A DNA stretch of 64,000 bases from Azospirillum brasilense (GCF_001315015.1 NZ_CP012915.1:62001-126000); one strand, 5' to 3'; positions 17,235 through 28,675 are shown, numbered from the stretch's first letter. A program made the numbers and translations. Notes: a model not told the origin generated them from the letters alone.

Positions 17235-18728
17235 ATGCATCTGGCTGATCTGTTCGTTGCGCTGCGGCACCAACTGGATCGAGACCCGAAAGAGACCGAA
17301 CGCGCCGCGCAGCGCCTTGAATTCGCACCCGACGACGCGGATGGTGTGCTGCGCCGGTTGATGGTGTTGTTGGAGGCCGACGACGGCGCCGATGCTCTCA
17401 AGGCCTGGGTGGACACGTCCGACGAGGGGACGCCGCTGGACCGGTGTGTGCTGGCGGCCCAGGCCATCGACCAATGGTTCGCGCCGCTGGCCTCGCGCGT
17501 CCTGACGCAAAGCGCGCTGTCCGATGGCCATCTGCGGGCGCGGCAATGGTACAAGCGGCACGGGCGCTTCAACGGCGACGCCGCGGACGGCCAGCTCATC
17601 CTGCGGCTTGGCCTGTTCGACCGTTCGGTGAACATCCGGGAGGTCACGCCCCTATGTGAGTCCTTTGACGTGGCCGACCTGTTCCAAACCCTGCTCCTGC
17701 TGCCGCCGACCCTCGCGGCGGAGTGCCCCCACGGGGAGGACGGTGAACGGCCCGTCTCGCTAACCTTTCATCGTGTCGCCGAGGTCGCCGACCAGTGCCC
17801 CAGCGATCCCGATTGGGCGCCCATCGTCGGGGTCGTCCCGCTCGCGCTGGCCGAGGACGACCTCGCCCTGCGGACCTTCGCCAAGGATGGCGCGGACTGG
17901 TACGCCGCCGTTCCCGGCGACCTCGGCGCCCGTGCGGCGGCGGCCATCGACGCTCTGGCCGCCGCAGGGGCGGCCCTTATCGTCTTTCCCGAGGTGAGCG
18001 CTGATCCCGCGACGCTCGGCTCCATCCAGACGGCGGTGCGGCGGCAGGCTGTTGACGGCCCGATCCGCTACGTTCTGGTCGGAGTCCGTCAGGACGGGGA
18101 GGGCGATGCCAAGCCGCGCAGCACGGCGGTCCTGCTCGACCGGACGGGGGCCGAGATTTTCCGCCAGACCAAGCTGCACTGCTGGGATCTCGACGCCGAC
18201 CAGTGCCGCTCCTACGACGTGCGCGGCCCGGACGGGCGGCCGCTCGACGCGGCGAAGGAGTTCATCGCGCCGGGGGACGGCATCACCATCGTCGAGCTGC
18301 CCAACATGGGCCGTCTGGCGGTGATGATCTGCGAGGATCTCGGGCGCGAGCAGCCGGCGGCGTGGCTCTGCCGGGCCAAGCTGCTGGACTGGATCGTCAC
18401 CCCGGTGATGGACGCCGGCCTGACGGAGGAGCGGTGGCAGGCCCAGGCCGGCGACGAGTCCTCGCGCGCCGGGTCGTGCCGGGTGGTGGTGGCGAACAGC
18501 ATGGCCGTCTCGCACCGCTTCAACCGCGTCTGCGACGCCGGCGGGGAGGAGGACAAGCGCATCACCGACTGCGGGGTGGCGCTGTTCTTCCAGCCGCGCG
18601 CCGACCCGGCGCAGTGTTCGCGCATCCGCCGGCTGTCGCTTCCCATCGACGCGCCGGACCCCGGTTATGTCGCGGCGCGCTGGGAGCCGCAGACTTGGCC
18701 GGAGCTGAAGGCCGAGGGCTGTCCATGA
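17235..18728 (+). CDS. Uncharacterised protein with C-terminal nitrilase-fold domain
   Basis: A 497-residue soluble protein. Residues 1-200 are helical, charged and match no domain I know. From about residue 205 (WAPIVGVVPLALA) a carbon-nitrogen hydrolase domain begins with a plausible Glu-Lys-Cys triad: E253 in VFPEVS, K313 in RQTKLHCWD and C366 in MICEDLGRE. The latter resembles the ICEDL of the glutaminase domain of NAD synthetase, encoded just downstream on the other strand. After C366 the chain runs WLCRAKLLDWIVTPVMD and RVVVANSMAVSHR, again nitrilase-like. Amide or nitrile hydrolysis is likely, substrate unknown. The start is uncertain: ATG 17235 has AAGG only one base away; TTG 17223 is the alternative. 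The stop overlaps the next ATG by four bases. Confidence 0.8.
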   Translation: MHLADLFVALRHQLDRDPKETERAAQRLEFAPDDADGVLRRLMVLLEADDGADALKAWVDTSDEGTPLDRCVLAAQAIDQWFAPLASRVLTQSALSDGHLRARQWYKRHGRFNGDAADGQLILRLGLFDRSVNIREVTPLCESFDVADLFQTLLLLPPTLAAECPHGEDGERPVSLTFHRVAEVADQCPSDPDWAPIVGVVPLALAEDDLALRTFAKDGADWYAAVPGDLGARAAAAIDALAAAGAALIVFPEVSADPATLGSIQTAVRRQAVDGPIRYVLVGVRQDGEGDAKPRSTAVLLDRTGAEIFRQTKLHCWDLDADQCRSYDVRGPDGRPLDAAKEFIAPGDGITIVELPNMGRLAVMICEDLGREQPAAWLCRAKLLDWIVTPVMDAGLTEERWQAQAGDESSRAGSCRVVVANSMAVSHRFNRVCDAGGEEDKRITDCGVALFFQPRADPAQCSRIRRLSLPIDAPDPGYVAARWEPQTWPELKAEGCP

Positions 18729-19228
18729 GCGGGGAAGCGTATCGGCCACTGGCCGATGGTATCCAGGACGCCGTCGCGGCCGGCCGCTGGGACGAGGCCG
18801 ACGCGGACCTCGACACCTTGGCGGAAGAGGCGGCCCTGTGCCTCGTTCAGGATCGCACCGCCGATCTTGCCGCCCTGGCGCGGGAGGTTGCCCGCTGCCA
18901 CACGGCGCTGGCCCTGCGCGAGGACCGCAGCCCGGAAGCGATGCATCGGCTGGGGCAACTCTGCGCCATCGCCGCGCTGGTCGCCGCCGGCCGGGCAAAC
19001 CGGCCCGCCCGCAACGCGGCGGCGCTCGCCCAGGCCGGAACGCCGACCGCGGCGGTGCTGCGCGCATTGGCGGATGGGGCGAAGTCGGGGCCGGCGCTGG
19101 TCGAGGCGACGGGCCTGTCGCACGACGCGGTGGCCCGCGCCCTGCCGGAATTGCGCGCCGCCGGGCTGGTCCGCTCCTGGCCGGCCGGGCGGCTGGTGAT
19201 GAATCAACGGACCGCCGCCGAGGCGTAG
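18725..19228 (+). CDS. Small protein with C-terminal winged-helix domain
   Basis: A 167-residue protein translationally coupled (ATGA) to the nitrilase-fold gene. Residues 1-95 are helical and acidic (DAVAAGRWDEADADLDTLAE, EVARCHTALALRED). Residues about 105-160 (TPTAAVLRALADGAKSGPAL, GLSHDAVARALPELRAAGLV) look like a MarR/ArsR-style winged helix. It may be a DNA-binding regulator or a protein-interaction partner of the nitrilase-fold protein. It converges on nadE with only six bases between the stops. I do not recognise a family. Confidence 0.75.
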   Translation: MSGEAYRPLADGIQDAVAAGRWDEADADLDTLAEEAALCLVQDRTADLAALAREVARCHTALALREDRSPEAMHRLGQLCAIAALVAAGRANRPARNAAALAQAGTPTAAVLRALADGAKSGPALVEATGLSHDAVARALPELRAAGLVRSWPAGRLVMNQRTAAEA

Positions 19229-19234
19229 GGCGGT

Positions 19235-21310
<2,076 letters not shown>

Positions 21311-21358
21311 CGTGATCCTCTCCCAACCAATCCTGCGGTAAAGCACACAGGAGGGAAA

Positions 21359-21375
21359 CCGGCGGAGGCCGCCGG
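21359..21375 (-). terminator. Possible hairpin terminator after chemoreceptor gene
   Basis: CCGGCGG-AGG-CCGCCGG, a 7-bp stem; on the minus strand it is followed by TTTCCCTCC, only a weak T-tract. It lies between the chemoreceptor stop and the nadE start. Confidence 0.35.
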
Positions 21376-21481
21376 TCGTCTCGCCCGCCGCATTCTGGCG
21401 GTTGCCGGCGCGGCGCTCAACCCATTGATCATGGCCCATTGATCTGGCCGACCGGTTATGGCCGATGGATTGGAGGAAGGA

Positions 21482-23176
21482 TCAGGCCGTCTTCACCTCG
21501 GCGATGAAGGCGTCGACGCTGCCCTTGAGGGCCACGGCGCGGCCGGCCACCTCGCGGGCGGATTGCAGGACCTGCGCCGATCCGGCGGCGGTCGATTCGG
21601 AGGCGACGCGCAGCGTGCCGATGGTCCCGGTCACCTCCGCCGTGCCCTGCGCCGCCTGGACGGCGTTGCGGCCGATCTCGGCGGTGGCGGCCCCCTGCTG
21701 CTCGACGGCGGCGGCGACGGCGGTGGCCATCTCGTTCAGGCGGAAGATCACCGTGGCGATGGTCTGGATGGCCGACACGGCGCCGCCGATGGTCTCCTGC
21801 ATCGCGCCGACCTGACCGCGGATCTCGTCGGTCGCCTGCGCCGTCTGGTTGGCGAGCTGCTTGACCTCGCTCGCCACCACGGCGAAGCCCTTGCCGGCCT
21901 CGCCGGCGCGGGCGGCCTCGATGGTGGCGTTCAGCGCCAGCAGGTTGGTCTGGCTGGCGATGCCCTGGATGAGGTCGATCACCTCGTTGATGCGCTGGCC
22001 GGATTCGGTCAGGGCGCCGACCCGCTGCTGGGCCTGCTGGGCCTGCCGCGTCGCCTCGTCGGCAAAGCCGCGCGCCTCGTTCATCTGGCGCGACACCTCC
22101 TGCACGGTGGAGGTCATCTCCTCCGTCGCGGCGGCGACCGTCTGGACGTTGGCGGCGGTCTGCTCGGCGGCGGCGCCGACGACGGTCATGCGCTCCGAGG
22201 CCTGCTCGGCCCCGGCGGACAGGGAGTTGGCGGTGGCCTCCAGCGCGGCGGCGGCGTCCTTCATGACGTGCAGGGCCTCACCGACCTCGCGGTCGAAGCG
22301 CAGGATCGTCGCGCCGACCGCCTCGGCGCGGTCGAGCTTGTGCCGGGCCTCGGCCTCCTGCTCCGCCTGGATGCGCTGGCGGTCGAGCGCGTTGTCCTTG
22401 AAGACGGCAAGCGCCCGCGCGATGTCGCCGACCTCGTCGCGGCGGTCGGCGCCGGTGATGACCACCGTCAGGTCGCCGCCGGCCAGACGGCGCAGGCAGG
22501 ACACCGCCTCCACGATGGGTCCGACGATGCCGCGCGCCGACAGCCAGCGCCCGATCAGCCCGCTGGCGAGGATGCCGAGCAGGGCGACCGCGGCGATCAG
22601 CCAGGTGGTCCGGCCGGCCAGCGCCTCCGCCTCCTCGGAGATCCGCGCCGTCTTGGCGACGGTGAGGCCGTTGTAGTCCTGGACCGCCTGGATCAGGGTC
22701 TCGACCAGCTCCTGGCTGCCGGAGACGTTGTTCAGCACCTCGCGCCGGGCGTAGGTGATGCCCATGTCGGCGTGCTTCTTCGCCGCCGCCACCGTGTCGT
22801 CCAGGCTGCTGACATAGGCGGCGTATTTGCTTTCGATGCCGTCCAGCAGCGGCCGCTGCTGCGCATCGGCGCCGGCACGGGCGTGCTCCAGATGGGCGCG
22901 GACCTCGGCCTTGCGGTCGGCGACGACGGCCTCGATGGTGGCGACGCTGGCCGGATTGGCGCCCATCTGGTACTCGGCGCGGCTCAGCTCGACCAGATAG
23001 CGGTTCAGCCGGGCGCCCTGCGTCGCCTCGCGCCCCGCCTCCTCAACCCGGTTCAGCTCCCCGCCGAGCGTGGCGAGGCCGTAGCCGCTGACCAGGGCGG
23101 TGGACACCGATACGGTGCCCAGCACCACGACGATGCCGAGAATCTTCCCGGCGATTCGCACATTCTTCAACTGCAT
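21482..23176 (-). CDS. Methyl-accepting chemotaxis protein
   Basis: A 564-residue chemoreceptor. N-terminal membrane helix ([20 protein letters not shown]), a helical periplasmic sensor of about 160 residues (four-helix-bundle type), second membrane helix ([17 protein letters not shown]), HAMP domain and a long cytoplasmic coiled coil. The signalling tip is [39 protein letters not shown] (quoted only in part elsewhere), fully conserved. No C-terminal CheR pentapeptide is seen. Ligand unknown. It is an orphan receptor with no che genes nearby; 28 bases separate it from the stop of the ornithine-cyclodeaminase-like gene, so cotranscription with that operon is possible. Confidence 0.95.
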   Translation of the reverse strand: MQLKNVRIAGKILGIVVVLGTVSVSTALVSGYGLATLGGELNRVEEAGREATQGARLNRYLVELSRAEYQMGANPASVATIEAVVADRKAEVRAHLEHARAGADAQQRPLLDGIESKYAAYVSSLDDTVAAAKKHADMGITYARREVLNNVSGSQELVETLIQAVQDYNGLTVAKTARISEEAEALAGRTTWLIAAVALLGILASGLIGRWLSARGIVGPIVEAVSCLRRLAGGDLTVVITGADRRDEVGDIARALAVFKDNALDRQRIQAEQEAEARHKLDRAEAVGATILRFDREVGEALHVMKDAAAALEATANSLSAGAEQASERMTVVGAAAEQTAANVQTVAAATEEMTSTVQEVSRQMNEARGFADEATRQAQQAQQRVGALTESGQRINEVIDLIQGIASQTNLLALNATIEAARAGEAGKGFAVVASEVKQLANQTAQATDEIRGQVGAMQETIGGAVSAIQTIATVIFRLNEMATAVAAAVEQQGAATAEIGRNAVQAAQGTAEVTGTIGTLRVASESTAAGSAQVLQSAREVAGRAVALKGSVDAFIAEVKTA

Positions 23177-23204
23177 GTCGGCCTCGGTCGCGCCCGTTTG
23201 CGTG

Positions 23205-24188
23205 TCAGCGCGCTAAATCGATGCGGTGGATGGGTAAGCCGGCGTCGCCGGCGTCGGTGTTGGCGGCGCGGACGGCCCAGGCGGCGATCGCCAAGTCCTG
23301 GATGCCCATGCCGGTGGAGTCGAAGACGGTGATCTCGTCCGCGGCGGCGCGGCGGGGCGCCTTGCCCTCCAGCACGTCGCACAGCGTGCCGCGGATGGAC
23401 TCGCGGGTCAGGCCATGCGCCAGCGCGTGCTGGCATTCGCCGAGTGCGGCGGCCTGCGCCCAGTCGTCCACCCAGACGGCGGCGCCGAGCAGGATCGCCG
23501 GGTCCAGCTCCTGCTTGCCGGCGGTGTCGGCGCCCATGGCGCAGATGTGCGTGCCGGGGCGGACCCAGCCGGCCTGGACCACCGGCTCGCGCGCCGTGGT
23601 CAGGGTGATGAGCACGTCGGCGCTCCGCGCCGCCGTCTCGGCGTCCACGACCTCGACAGGGACCGGCCCGGCGAAGGAGGCCGTCAGTTCCTCGGCCCGC
23701 GCGCGGTCGCGGTTGGCCACCAGGATGCGGTCGAAGCGGCGCACCAGCAGCGCCGCCTCCAGATGGTGCGCCGCCTGTCCGCCGGTGCCGATCAGGGCGA
23801 GCACCCGCGCGTCGGGCCGGGCCAGTTCGCGGATGCCGATGGCGCAGGCGGCGGCGGTGCGCAGCCCGGTCAGGTGGTTGGAGCTGACCAGCGCCGTCGG
23901 GCAGCCGGTCTCCGGATCGGTCAGCACGGTGGTGGACTGGTGGTTGGTCAGGCCGCGGGCGCGGTTGCCCGTCCAGTAGCCGCCGATCTTCAGCCCGAGC
24001 AGCCCGATGGCGAGGTCGCCGCCGGCCTTGATGCCGTAGACGTCCGGCCCCGGCAGCAGCCGTTCGCGGACCACCGGGAAGTTGCGCGCCTGCCCGCGGG
24101 AGACTTCGCGGAAGGCCATGTCCATGGCGTCGATGGCGTCAGCGGGGGACACCAGACGGCGGGCGGCGGTTTCATCGATGACGATCAT
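23205..24188 (-). CDS. Ornithine cyclodeaminase / ketimine reductase-like protein
   Basis: A 327-residue member of the ornithine cyclodeaminase/mu-crystallin family. Visible features are the substrate loop GIKAGGDL, the [13 protein letters not shown] segment, the Rossmann motif [13 protein letters not shown] and the late [11 protein letters not shown] motif. Family members include ornithine cyclodeaminase, alanine dehydrogenase and imine reductases, so the reaction is not fixed. ATG 24188 overlaps the stop of the alpha/beta hydrolase gene. Being in an operon with a NitT/TauT-type importer suggests it degrades the imported compound. Confidence 0.88.
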   Translation of the reverse strand: MIVIDETAARRLVSPADAIDAMDMAFREVSRGQARNFPVVRERLLPGPDVYGIKAGGDLAIGLLGLKIGGYWTGNRARGLTNHQSTTVLTDPETGCPTALVSSNHLTGLRTAAACAIGIRELARPDARVLALIGTGGQAAHHLEAALLVRRFDRILVANRDRARAEELTASFAGPVPVEVVDAETAARSADVLITLTTAREPVVQAGWVRPGTHICAMGADTAGKQELDPAILLGAAVWVDDWAQAAALGECQHALAHGLTRESIRGTLCDVLEGKAPRRAAADEITVFDSTGMGIQDLAIAAWAVRAANTDAGDAGLPIHRIDLAR

Positions 24189-25033
24189 TCTTTTACTCCA
24201 GCCGCATCCAGCACCAGCCGCGACAGCGCGTCGTCCGGCTTTTCCATCCGTGCCATGATCGAGAAGTGATCCTCCCCGGCCAGCGTGTGATAGGAGCAGC
24301 GCGAGCCGCGGCCCCGGCACAGCGTGGCGAAGTCGCGCGACTGGGCGATCCAGGCGGGCGTCTCCGCCGAACCGACGACGACCGTCAGGGCCGTGGCGGT
24401 GGACGGCGGGTGGCGCATCGGGCTGACCCCGTCGACCATCTCCGGGCGCAGCCCGATGGTCTCGTTGACGGTGATGTCCAGCACCGGCGCCAGTTCGTAG
24501 ATGCCGCTGATCAGGACGGCGGCCTTGATGGCGCCGTCCTCCAGCCGGTCCGCACCGGCGTCGTCGGCCAGCGCCAGGGCGATCAGATGCGCCCCGGCGG
24601 AATGGCCCGACACGGTGAGGCGGTCGGGATTGCCGCCCAGCGCGGCCGCGTTGCGGTGGATCCAGCGCAGCCCCTCGCGGGTGCGCCGCGCGATCTCCGG
24701 CAGGGCCGCCGCCGGGCACAGGTCGTAGTTCATGACCACGGTCGTGACGCCGCGCGGCACCAGCGCGTCGGCGACGTAGCTGTAGTCGGCCTTGTCGCGC
24801 CCGCGCCAGTAGCCTCCGTGCAGGAAGACGTGCAGCGGGGCGCCGGGTGCGGCCGCCGGAAACACGTCGAGCGTGGAGAGCGGGCTGTCGCCATAGGCGA
24901 TATCGTACCGTCCGGCGTTCCGTTCCCGAGCGGCGCGGCTCAGCGCGGCGGCGCGCTCGGCGTGGCGCGTGAAGTCGGGGACGGAATGGCGGGGGTTGTA
25001 CTGCCACTCGTGATCGTCAGAAACGACTGACAC
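24185..25033 (-). CDS. Alpha/beta hydrolase, kynurenine-formamidase-like
   Basis: A 282-residue serine hydrolase. Oxyanion motif HVFLHGGYWRG, nucleophile elbow SGHSAGAHL and a late His in AGEDHFSIM form the expected machinery; the HGGYW pattern is typical of formamidase-like alpha/beta hydrolases. A GTG start at 25033 is chosen because AGGAGGTC sits exactly upstream of it, while earlier in-frame ATG codons lack a ribosome site. It overlaps the cyclodeaminase-like gene by four bases. The natural substrate may be an amide or N-formyl compound imported by the adjacent transporter; this is inference. Confidence 0.85.
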   Translation of the reverse strand: MSVVSDDHEWQYNPRHSVPDFTRHAERAAALSRAARERNAGRYDIAYGDSPLSTLDVFPAAAPGAPLHVFLHGGYWRGRDKADYSYVADALVPRGVTTVVMNYDLCPAAALPEIARRTREGLRWIHRNAAALGGNPDRLTVSGHSAGAHLIALALADDAGADRLEDGAIKAAVLISGIYELAPVLDITVNETIGLRPEMVDGVSPMRHPPSTATALTVVVGSAETPAWIAQSRDFATLCRGRGSRCSYHTLAGEDHFSIMARMEKPDDALSRLVLDAAGVKE

Positions 25034-25068
25034 GATGGGACCTCCTGGGTTCCGGAGAAGGGGGGCGC

Positions 25069-25839
25069 TCAGACCAGATCCATCAACTGGGTCCACAGCT
25101 GGTGCCGCTTGGCGACGTATTCCGGCGTGTCGCGCAGCGCCTCGCCCAGGCTGGCGCGCGGGCGCGGGATGTCGATGGGCACGATCTCGCGGATGCGGCC
25201 GGGGCGGGGCGACATGACGACCACCCGGTCGGCGAGGCAGACGGCCTCGTCCACGCTGTGGGTGACGAAGAGGATGGTCTTGCCCATGCGCTCGGTCAGG
25301 CCGAGCATCTCGTTCTGCAAAATCTCGCGGGTCAGCGCGTCGAGCGCGCCGAACGGCTCGTCGAGCAGCATGATCTCCGGCTCGATCGCCAGGGCGCGGG
25401 CGATGCCGACGCGCTGCTGCATGCCGCCGGAGAGCTGGTGCGGGAAGCGGTCGCCGAAGCCCTTCAGCCCGACGGTGGCGAGCACGCGCTCCGTCGTCTC
25501 GCCGTGGCGGGCGGCGGGGATGCCCTTGGCCTCCAGCGCGAAGCCGATGTTTTGGGCAGCGGTCAGCCAGGGCAGCAGGCCGTATTGCTGGAAGACGAAG
25601 CCGCGGTCGTGGCCGGGGCCGGTGACCGGCTTGCCGTCGATGCGGATCTCGCCGCTGGTCGCCGTCTCCAGCCCCTGGATGATGCGCAGCAGCGTGGTCT
25701 TGCCGCAGCCGCTGGGCCCGACGAAGGCGATGAACTCACCCTCTTCCACGTCCAGGTCCACGCCGTCGAGCGCCGTCATCGACGGCCCTCCGGACACCGG
25801 GAAACGCTTGGTCAGGTTGCGGACGGACAGCTTGGGCAT
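25069..25839 (-). CDS. NitT/TauT-type ABC transporter ATP-binding protein
   Basis: A 256-residue ATPase of the SsuB/TauB/NrtD group. Walker A is GPSGCGKTTLL, Q-loop FVFQQYGLLPWL, signature LSGGMQQR, Walker B IMLLDEPFGALD and switch His in VTHSVDEA. It energises the permease encoded at 27001. The gene lies between the binding-protein gene and the alpha/beta hydrolase gene on the minus strand. Confidence 0.94.
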   Translation of the reverse strand: MPKLSVRNLTKRFPVSGGPSMTALDGVDLDVEEGEFIAFVGPSGCGKTTLLRIIQGLETATSGEIRIDGKPVTGPGHDRGFVFQQYGLLPWLTAAQNIGFALEAKGIPAARHGETTERVLATVGLKGFGDRFPHQLSGGMQQRVGIARALAIEPEIMLLDEPFGALDALTREILQNEMLGLTERMGKTILFVTHSVDEAVCLADRVVVMSPRPGRIREIVPIDIPRPRASLGEALRDTPEYVAKRHQLWTQLMDLV

Positions 25840-25896
25840 GGGACGGCACCGGGTCTTGAAGCGGGACGGCGGGCGGAATGGGGCAAAGCGGGGGAG

Positions 25897-25922
25897 GGGG
25901 CCGGCGGTGCGACGCCGGCCCC
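25897..25922 (-). other. Intercistronic stem-loop after the NitT/TauT binding-protein gene
   Basis: GGGGCCGGCG (25897-25906) pairs perfectly with CGCCGGCCCC (25913-25922), loop of six bases. It lies eight bases after the binding-protein stop, with no T-run, in the same relative position as the stem-loop after the binding protein gene of the amino-acid transporter (12792). Confidence 0.65.
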
Positions 25923-25929
25923 GGCAGGA

Positions 25930-26934
25930 TTACGGCTGCTTGTAGGTGCCGATCTCCGCCAGCACCTCCTGGACGATGCTGGTGTCCAGCACCTTCTCGG
26001 CCGGGTGGACGGCCTTCTGCAGGCCGCCTTCGACGTTCAGCTCCTGCATGTACTTGGCCTGATCGGCGGTGACGGTGCCGTTCGGGTTCCAGATGCCGCC
26101 GACCTTGTAGAACTCGTAGAACTCGGCGAGCTGCTCGTCGTTGTAGTCGAAGTGCTTCTTCGCGACGTCCAGCGCGCCCTTCTCGTTGTCGAAGATCCAG
26201 CGGGTCGCCTCCAGCTCCGCCTTGACGAAGCGCTTCAGCACGTCGCGCTTCTTGGCGATGGTCGCGTCGTTGACGTCCCAGGGGGTCATCACGTAGTTGG
26301 GCAGTTTCTTGGAGACGACGAACAGCACCTTGGCGTTCTTGTCGTGCGCGGCCTTCGGGTCGTAGTTGGAGACGGTCGCGTCGATGGTGCCGGTCAGGAT
26401 GCCGTTGATGCGGGCCGAGGAACCCTTCAGCGAGACCCACTGCACCGACTTGATCTGGTCCTCGCTCATGCCGGCCTGGCGCATCAGGGCGGTGATGACG
26501 ACGTGCGGCAGCGAGCCGGGGGAGGAGATGCCGACCTTCTTACCCGGCAGGTCGGTGACGTCCTTCACGCCCGACGCGGCGTTGGCGTAGAAGGCGTAAT
26601 GCAGGCCGGTGTGGACGCCGCCGATGGTCTTCAGCGTGCCGCCCTTGTCGGCCGCCGCCAGCGTCTCCGACATGCCGGCCTGGCTGACGTCCAGCTCCCC
26701 GGCGATCAGCGAGCGCACGGGGATGGAGCTGTCGGCGATGTGCACCAGCTCCACGGTCAGGCCGTTCTTCTCGTAGAAGCCCTGGTCCTGCGCGACGAAC
26801 TCGACGAGGTTCAGGAACATCTTGGCCGGCATGCCGATCTTCAGCGCGTCGGCGGCGAGCGCGGCGGTGCTCATCGCCACGGAGAAGGCACCCGCCAGCA
26901 GGGCGGCCTTCAGCGAACGGGACATCATGCTCAT
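25930..26934 (-). CDS. NitT/TauT-type ABC transporter substrate-binding protein
   Basis: A 334-residue periplasmic protein with signal peptide (cleavage near ALAADA, about residue 28). The pattern LKIGMPAKMFLNLVEFVAQDQGFYEKNGL, seen in part, and the AGELDVSQAGMSETLAAADKG stretch belong to the NMT1/THI5-like and SsuA/TauA binding proteins. Compounds bound in this group range from nitrate and sulfonates to pyrimidines and aromatic acids, so the ligand is open. Placed between permease and ATPase genes. Confidence 0.92.
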   Translation of the reverse strand: MSMMSRSLKAALLAGAFSVAMSTAALAADALKIGMPAKMFLNLVEFVAQDQGFYEKNGLTVELVHIADSSIPVRSLIAGELDVSQAGMSETLAAADKGGTLKTIGGVHTGLHYAFYANAASGVKDVTDLPGKKVGISSPGSLPHVVITALMRQAGMSEDQIKSVQWVSLKGSSARINGILTGTIDATVSNYDPKAAHDKNAKVLFVVSKKLPNYVMTPWDVNDATIAKKRDVLKRFVKAELEATRWIFDNEKGALDVAKKHFDYNDEQLAEFYEFYKVGGIWNPNGTVTADQAKYMQELNVEGGLQKAVHPAEKVLDTSIVQEVLAEIGTYKQP

Positions 26935-27000
26935 GATCCCTCTTCCTTCCTCAATCCGGTGTGGTGTGGGGCGCGTGTGGTGTTGGGGGGCGGGCCGCTC

Positions 27001-27822
27001 TCAGCGGCGGCGCCAGCGGCCGAAGCGCTCTTCGACCTTCTGAACGAGAACCGTCAGCGCGTTGGCGAGCAGGGCCACCACCAGGACCGGGGCGAAGGCC
27101 TTGGCCGTCTCGAACGCGTTGGTGTAGTTGATGATCAGGCCGCCGAGGCCGGAAATGGAGGTCAGGAACTCCGCCACGATCATCGCGATGATGCCGCGGC
27201 CGAGCGCGATGCGCAGGCCGCTCGCCACGTAGGGCAGGGCGTAGGGTGCGATGATCTGGCGGTAGACCATGAACCGCGAGGCCATGAAGGCCTTGCCGAT
27301 GTCCAGATAGTGCCGGTCCACATTCTTCACGCCGGTGACCGTGTTGATGATCACCGGGAAGACCGCGAACAGGATGATGATCGTGATCTTGGCCAGGAAG
27401 CCGATGCCCACCCACAGCATCAGGATGGGGATCAGCGCCACCAGCGGCATGGCGTAGAGCGCGTTGATGTAGGGATCGAGGATCACCTCCACCGTGCGGT
27501 TCGTGCCCATCGCGAAGCCGACCACGATGCCGATGACCGAGGCGATGACGAAGCCCAGGACGAAGGTCGACATGCTGTCGAGCGTCGCCGAGAACAGCTC
27601 GCCGTTCAGCAGCAGCTCCCAGGTCGCCACGGCGATGTCGCTGGGCACCGCGACCAGCAGCTTGTTGGCGTCGCGCGCCGCGAATTCCCAGACGGCGAGC
27701 AGCAGGACCAGCGTGCCGAGTTGCAGCAACCGCTCGCGGCGCCTCTGCCGGTTGGGATCGGACGCCGCCTCAGGCTCGCCGGCGCTTTTTGAAACGGCGC
27801 TTGCTTGTGCACTCCGCTGCAC
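27001..27822 (-). CDS. NitT/TauT-type ABC transporter permease
   Basis: A 273-residue inner-membrane permease of the SsuC/TauC type with about six helices. Conserved parts include SVIGIVVGFAMG, PLVALIPILMLWVGIG and the EAA loop HYLDIGKAFMASRFMVYRQI-like segment. It is first gene of the minus-strand operon permease-binding protein-ATPase-hydrolase-cyclodeaminase, and it is divergent from the GntR gene at 27979. Confidence 0.93.
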   Translation of the reverse strand: MQRSAQASAVSKSAGEPEAASDPNRQRRRERLLQLGTLVLLLAVWEFAARDANKLLVAVPSDIAVATWELLLNGELFSATLDSMSTFVLGFVIASVIGIVVGFAMGTNRTVEVILDPYINALYAMPLVALIPILMLWVGIGFLAKITIIILFAVFPVIINTVTGVKNVDRHYLDIGKAFMASRFMVYRQIIAPYALPYVASGLRIALGRGIIAMIVAEFLTSISGLGGLIINYTNAFETAKAFAPVLVVALLANALTVLVQKVEERFGRWRRR

Positions 27823-27955
27823 GCCTGCCTCCTGTGTGCGAGGTAATGGTATGGTGTGGTGGGTGTGGCGTTCGCCGCTATGGGCCGCCGCCTTGGACTG
27901 CGTTGATACGTATGCTAATCGAAGGTGGTAGTGTGGCGCAAGCAGATCGTCATAC

Positions 27956-27964
27956 TGTCTGACA
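27956..27964. promoter_or_regulatory. Possible GntR operator in the divergent promoter
   Basis: TGTCTGACA fits the GT-N3-AC core that FadR-type GntR proteins bind. It lies 15 bases before the GntR start and 130 bases upstream of the permease gene. An ATACGTAT palindrome at 27905-27912 is a second candidate. Short motifs, so low certainty. Confidence 0.35.
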
Positions 27965-27978
27965 AGAAGAGAAATTTT

Positions 27979-28653
27979 ATGTCAAATTTGTCGATAAATA
28001 TTGTTCGCGTCGCCGCTCCCCTGCGCCAGCAGGTGATCGACCTGTTGCGCGCGGCCATCGCCGACGGGCGCTATTCGCCCGGCGACCGGCTGGTTGAGCG
28101 CGAGCTGTGCGAGACGTTGCAAGTCAGCCGCCCGATCCTGCGGGAGGCCCTGCGTCAGTTGGAGGCGGAGGGGCTGGTCCACAACGTGCCCCAGCGCGGG
28201 CTGGAGGTGGTGACCCTGACGGCGGAGGATGTCCGGCAGATTTATCAGGTGCGCGGGGCGCTGGAGAGCCTCGCGGCCGCGGAGTTCGTCGCCCGGGCCA
28301 GCCCGGAGCAATGGGCGGTCCTCGCCGACGCCATGGCGGCCTTCGAGGCGGCGGCGGCGGAAGGCGTGCCGTCGCGCATCCGCACGGCGAAGACCATGGT
28401 CTACGACACGCTGATCGCCGGTTGCGGCAACCCGACGATGGCGCAGATCCTCAAGGCGCTGCACAACCGCATCCAGCTTCTGCGCGGGGTGTCGCTGGCG
28501 GAGCCGGGGCGGCTGCCCAACACGATCCGCGAGATCCGCGAGATCTACGAGGCGATGACCGCCCGCGACACGGTGCGCACGTGCGAGCTCTACAACGAGC
28601 ACATCGCCAGCGCCGCCCGCGTCACCATGCAGGCTTTGGCTGCCGGACGATAA
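27979..28653 (+). CDS. GntR-family regulator, FCD type
   Basis: A 224-residue regulator: winged helix with DGRYSPGDRLVERELCETLQ and VSRPILREALRQLEAEGLV (about residues 15-75), followed by a helical FCD domain containing IYQVRGALESLAA and EHIASAARV. Start ATG 27979 is preceded by AGAAGAGA. The leader is unusually AT-rich for this genome. Divergent placement suggests that it controls the NitT/TauT-hydrolase-cyclodeaminase operon. Confidence 0.9.
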   Translation: MSNLSINIVRVAAPLRQQVIDLLRAAIADGRYSPGDRLVERELCETLQVSRPILREALRQLEAEGLVHNVPQRGLEVVTLTAEDVRQIYQVRGALESLAAAEFVARASPEQWAVLADAMAAFEAAAAEGVPSRIRTAKTMVYDTLIAGCGNPTMAQILKALHNRIQLLRGVSLAEPGRLPNTIREIREIYEAMTARDTVRTCELYNEHIASAARVTMQALAAGR

Positions 28654-28675
28654 GGGCGGGGGCCACGGTGGAAAA

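Noticed and set aside
21421..21444. Direct repeat of CCCATTGATC between nadE and chemoreceptor genes
   Set aside because: Two copies only, no gene or known motif linked; judged as chance or minor duplication.
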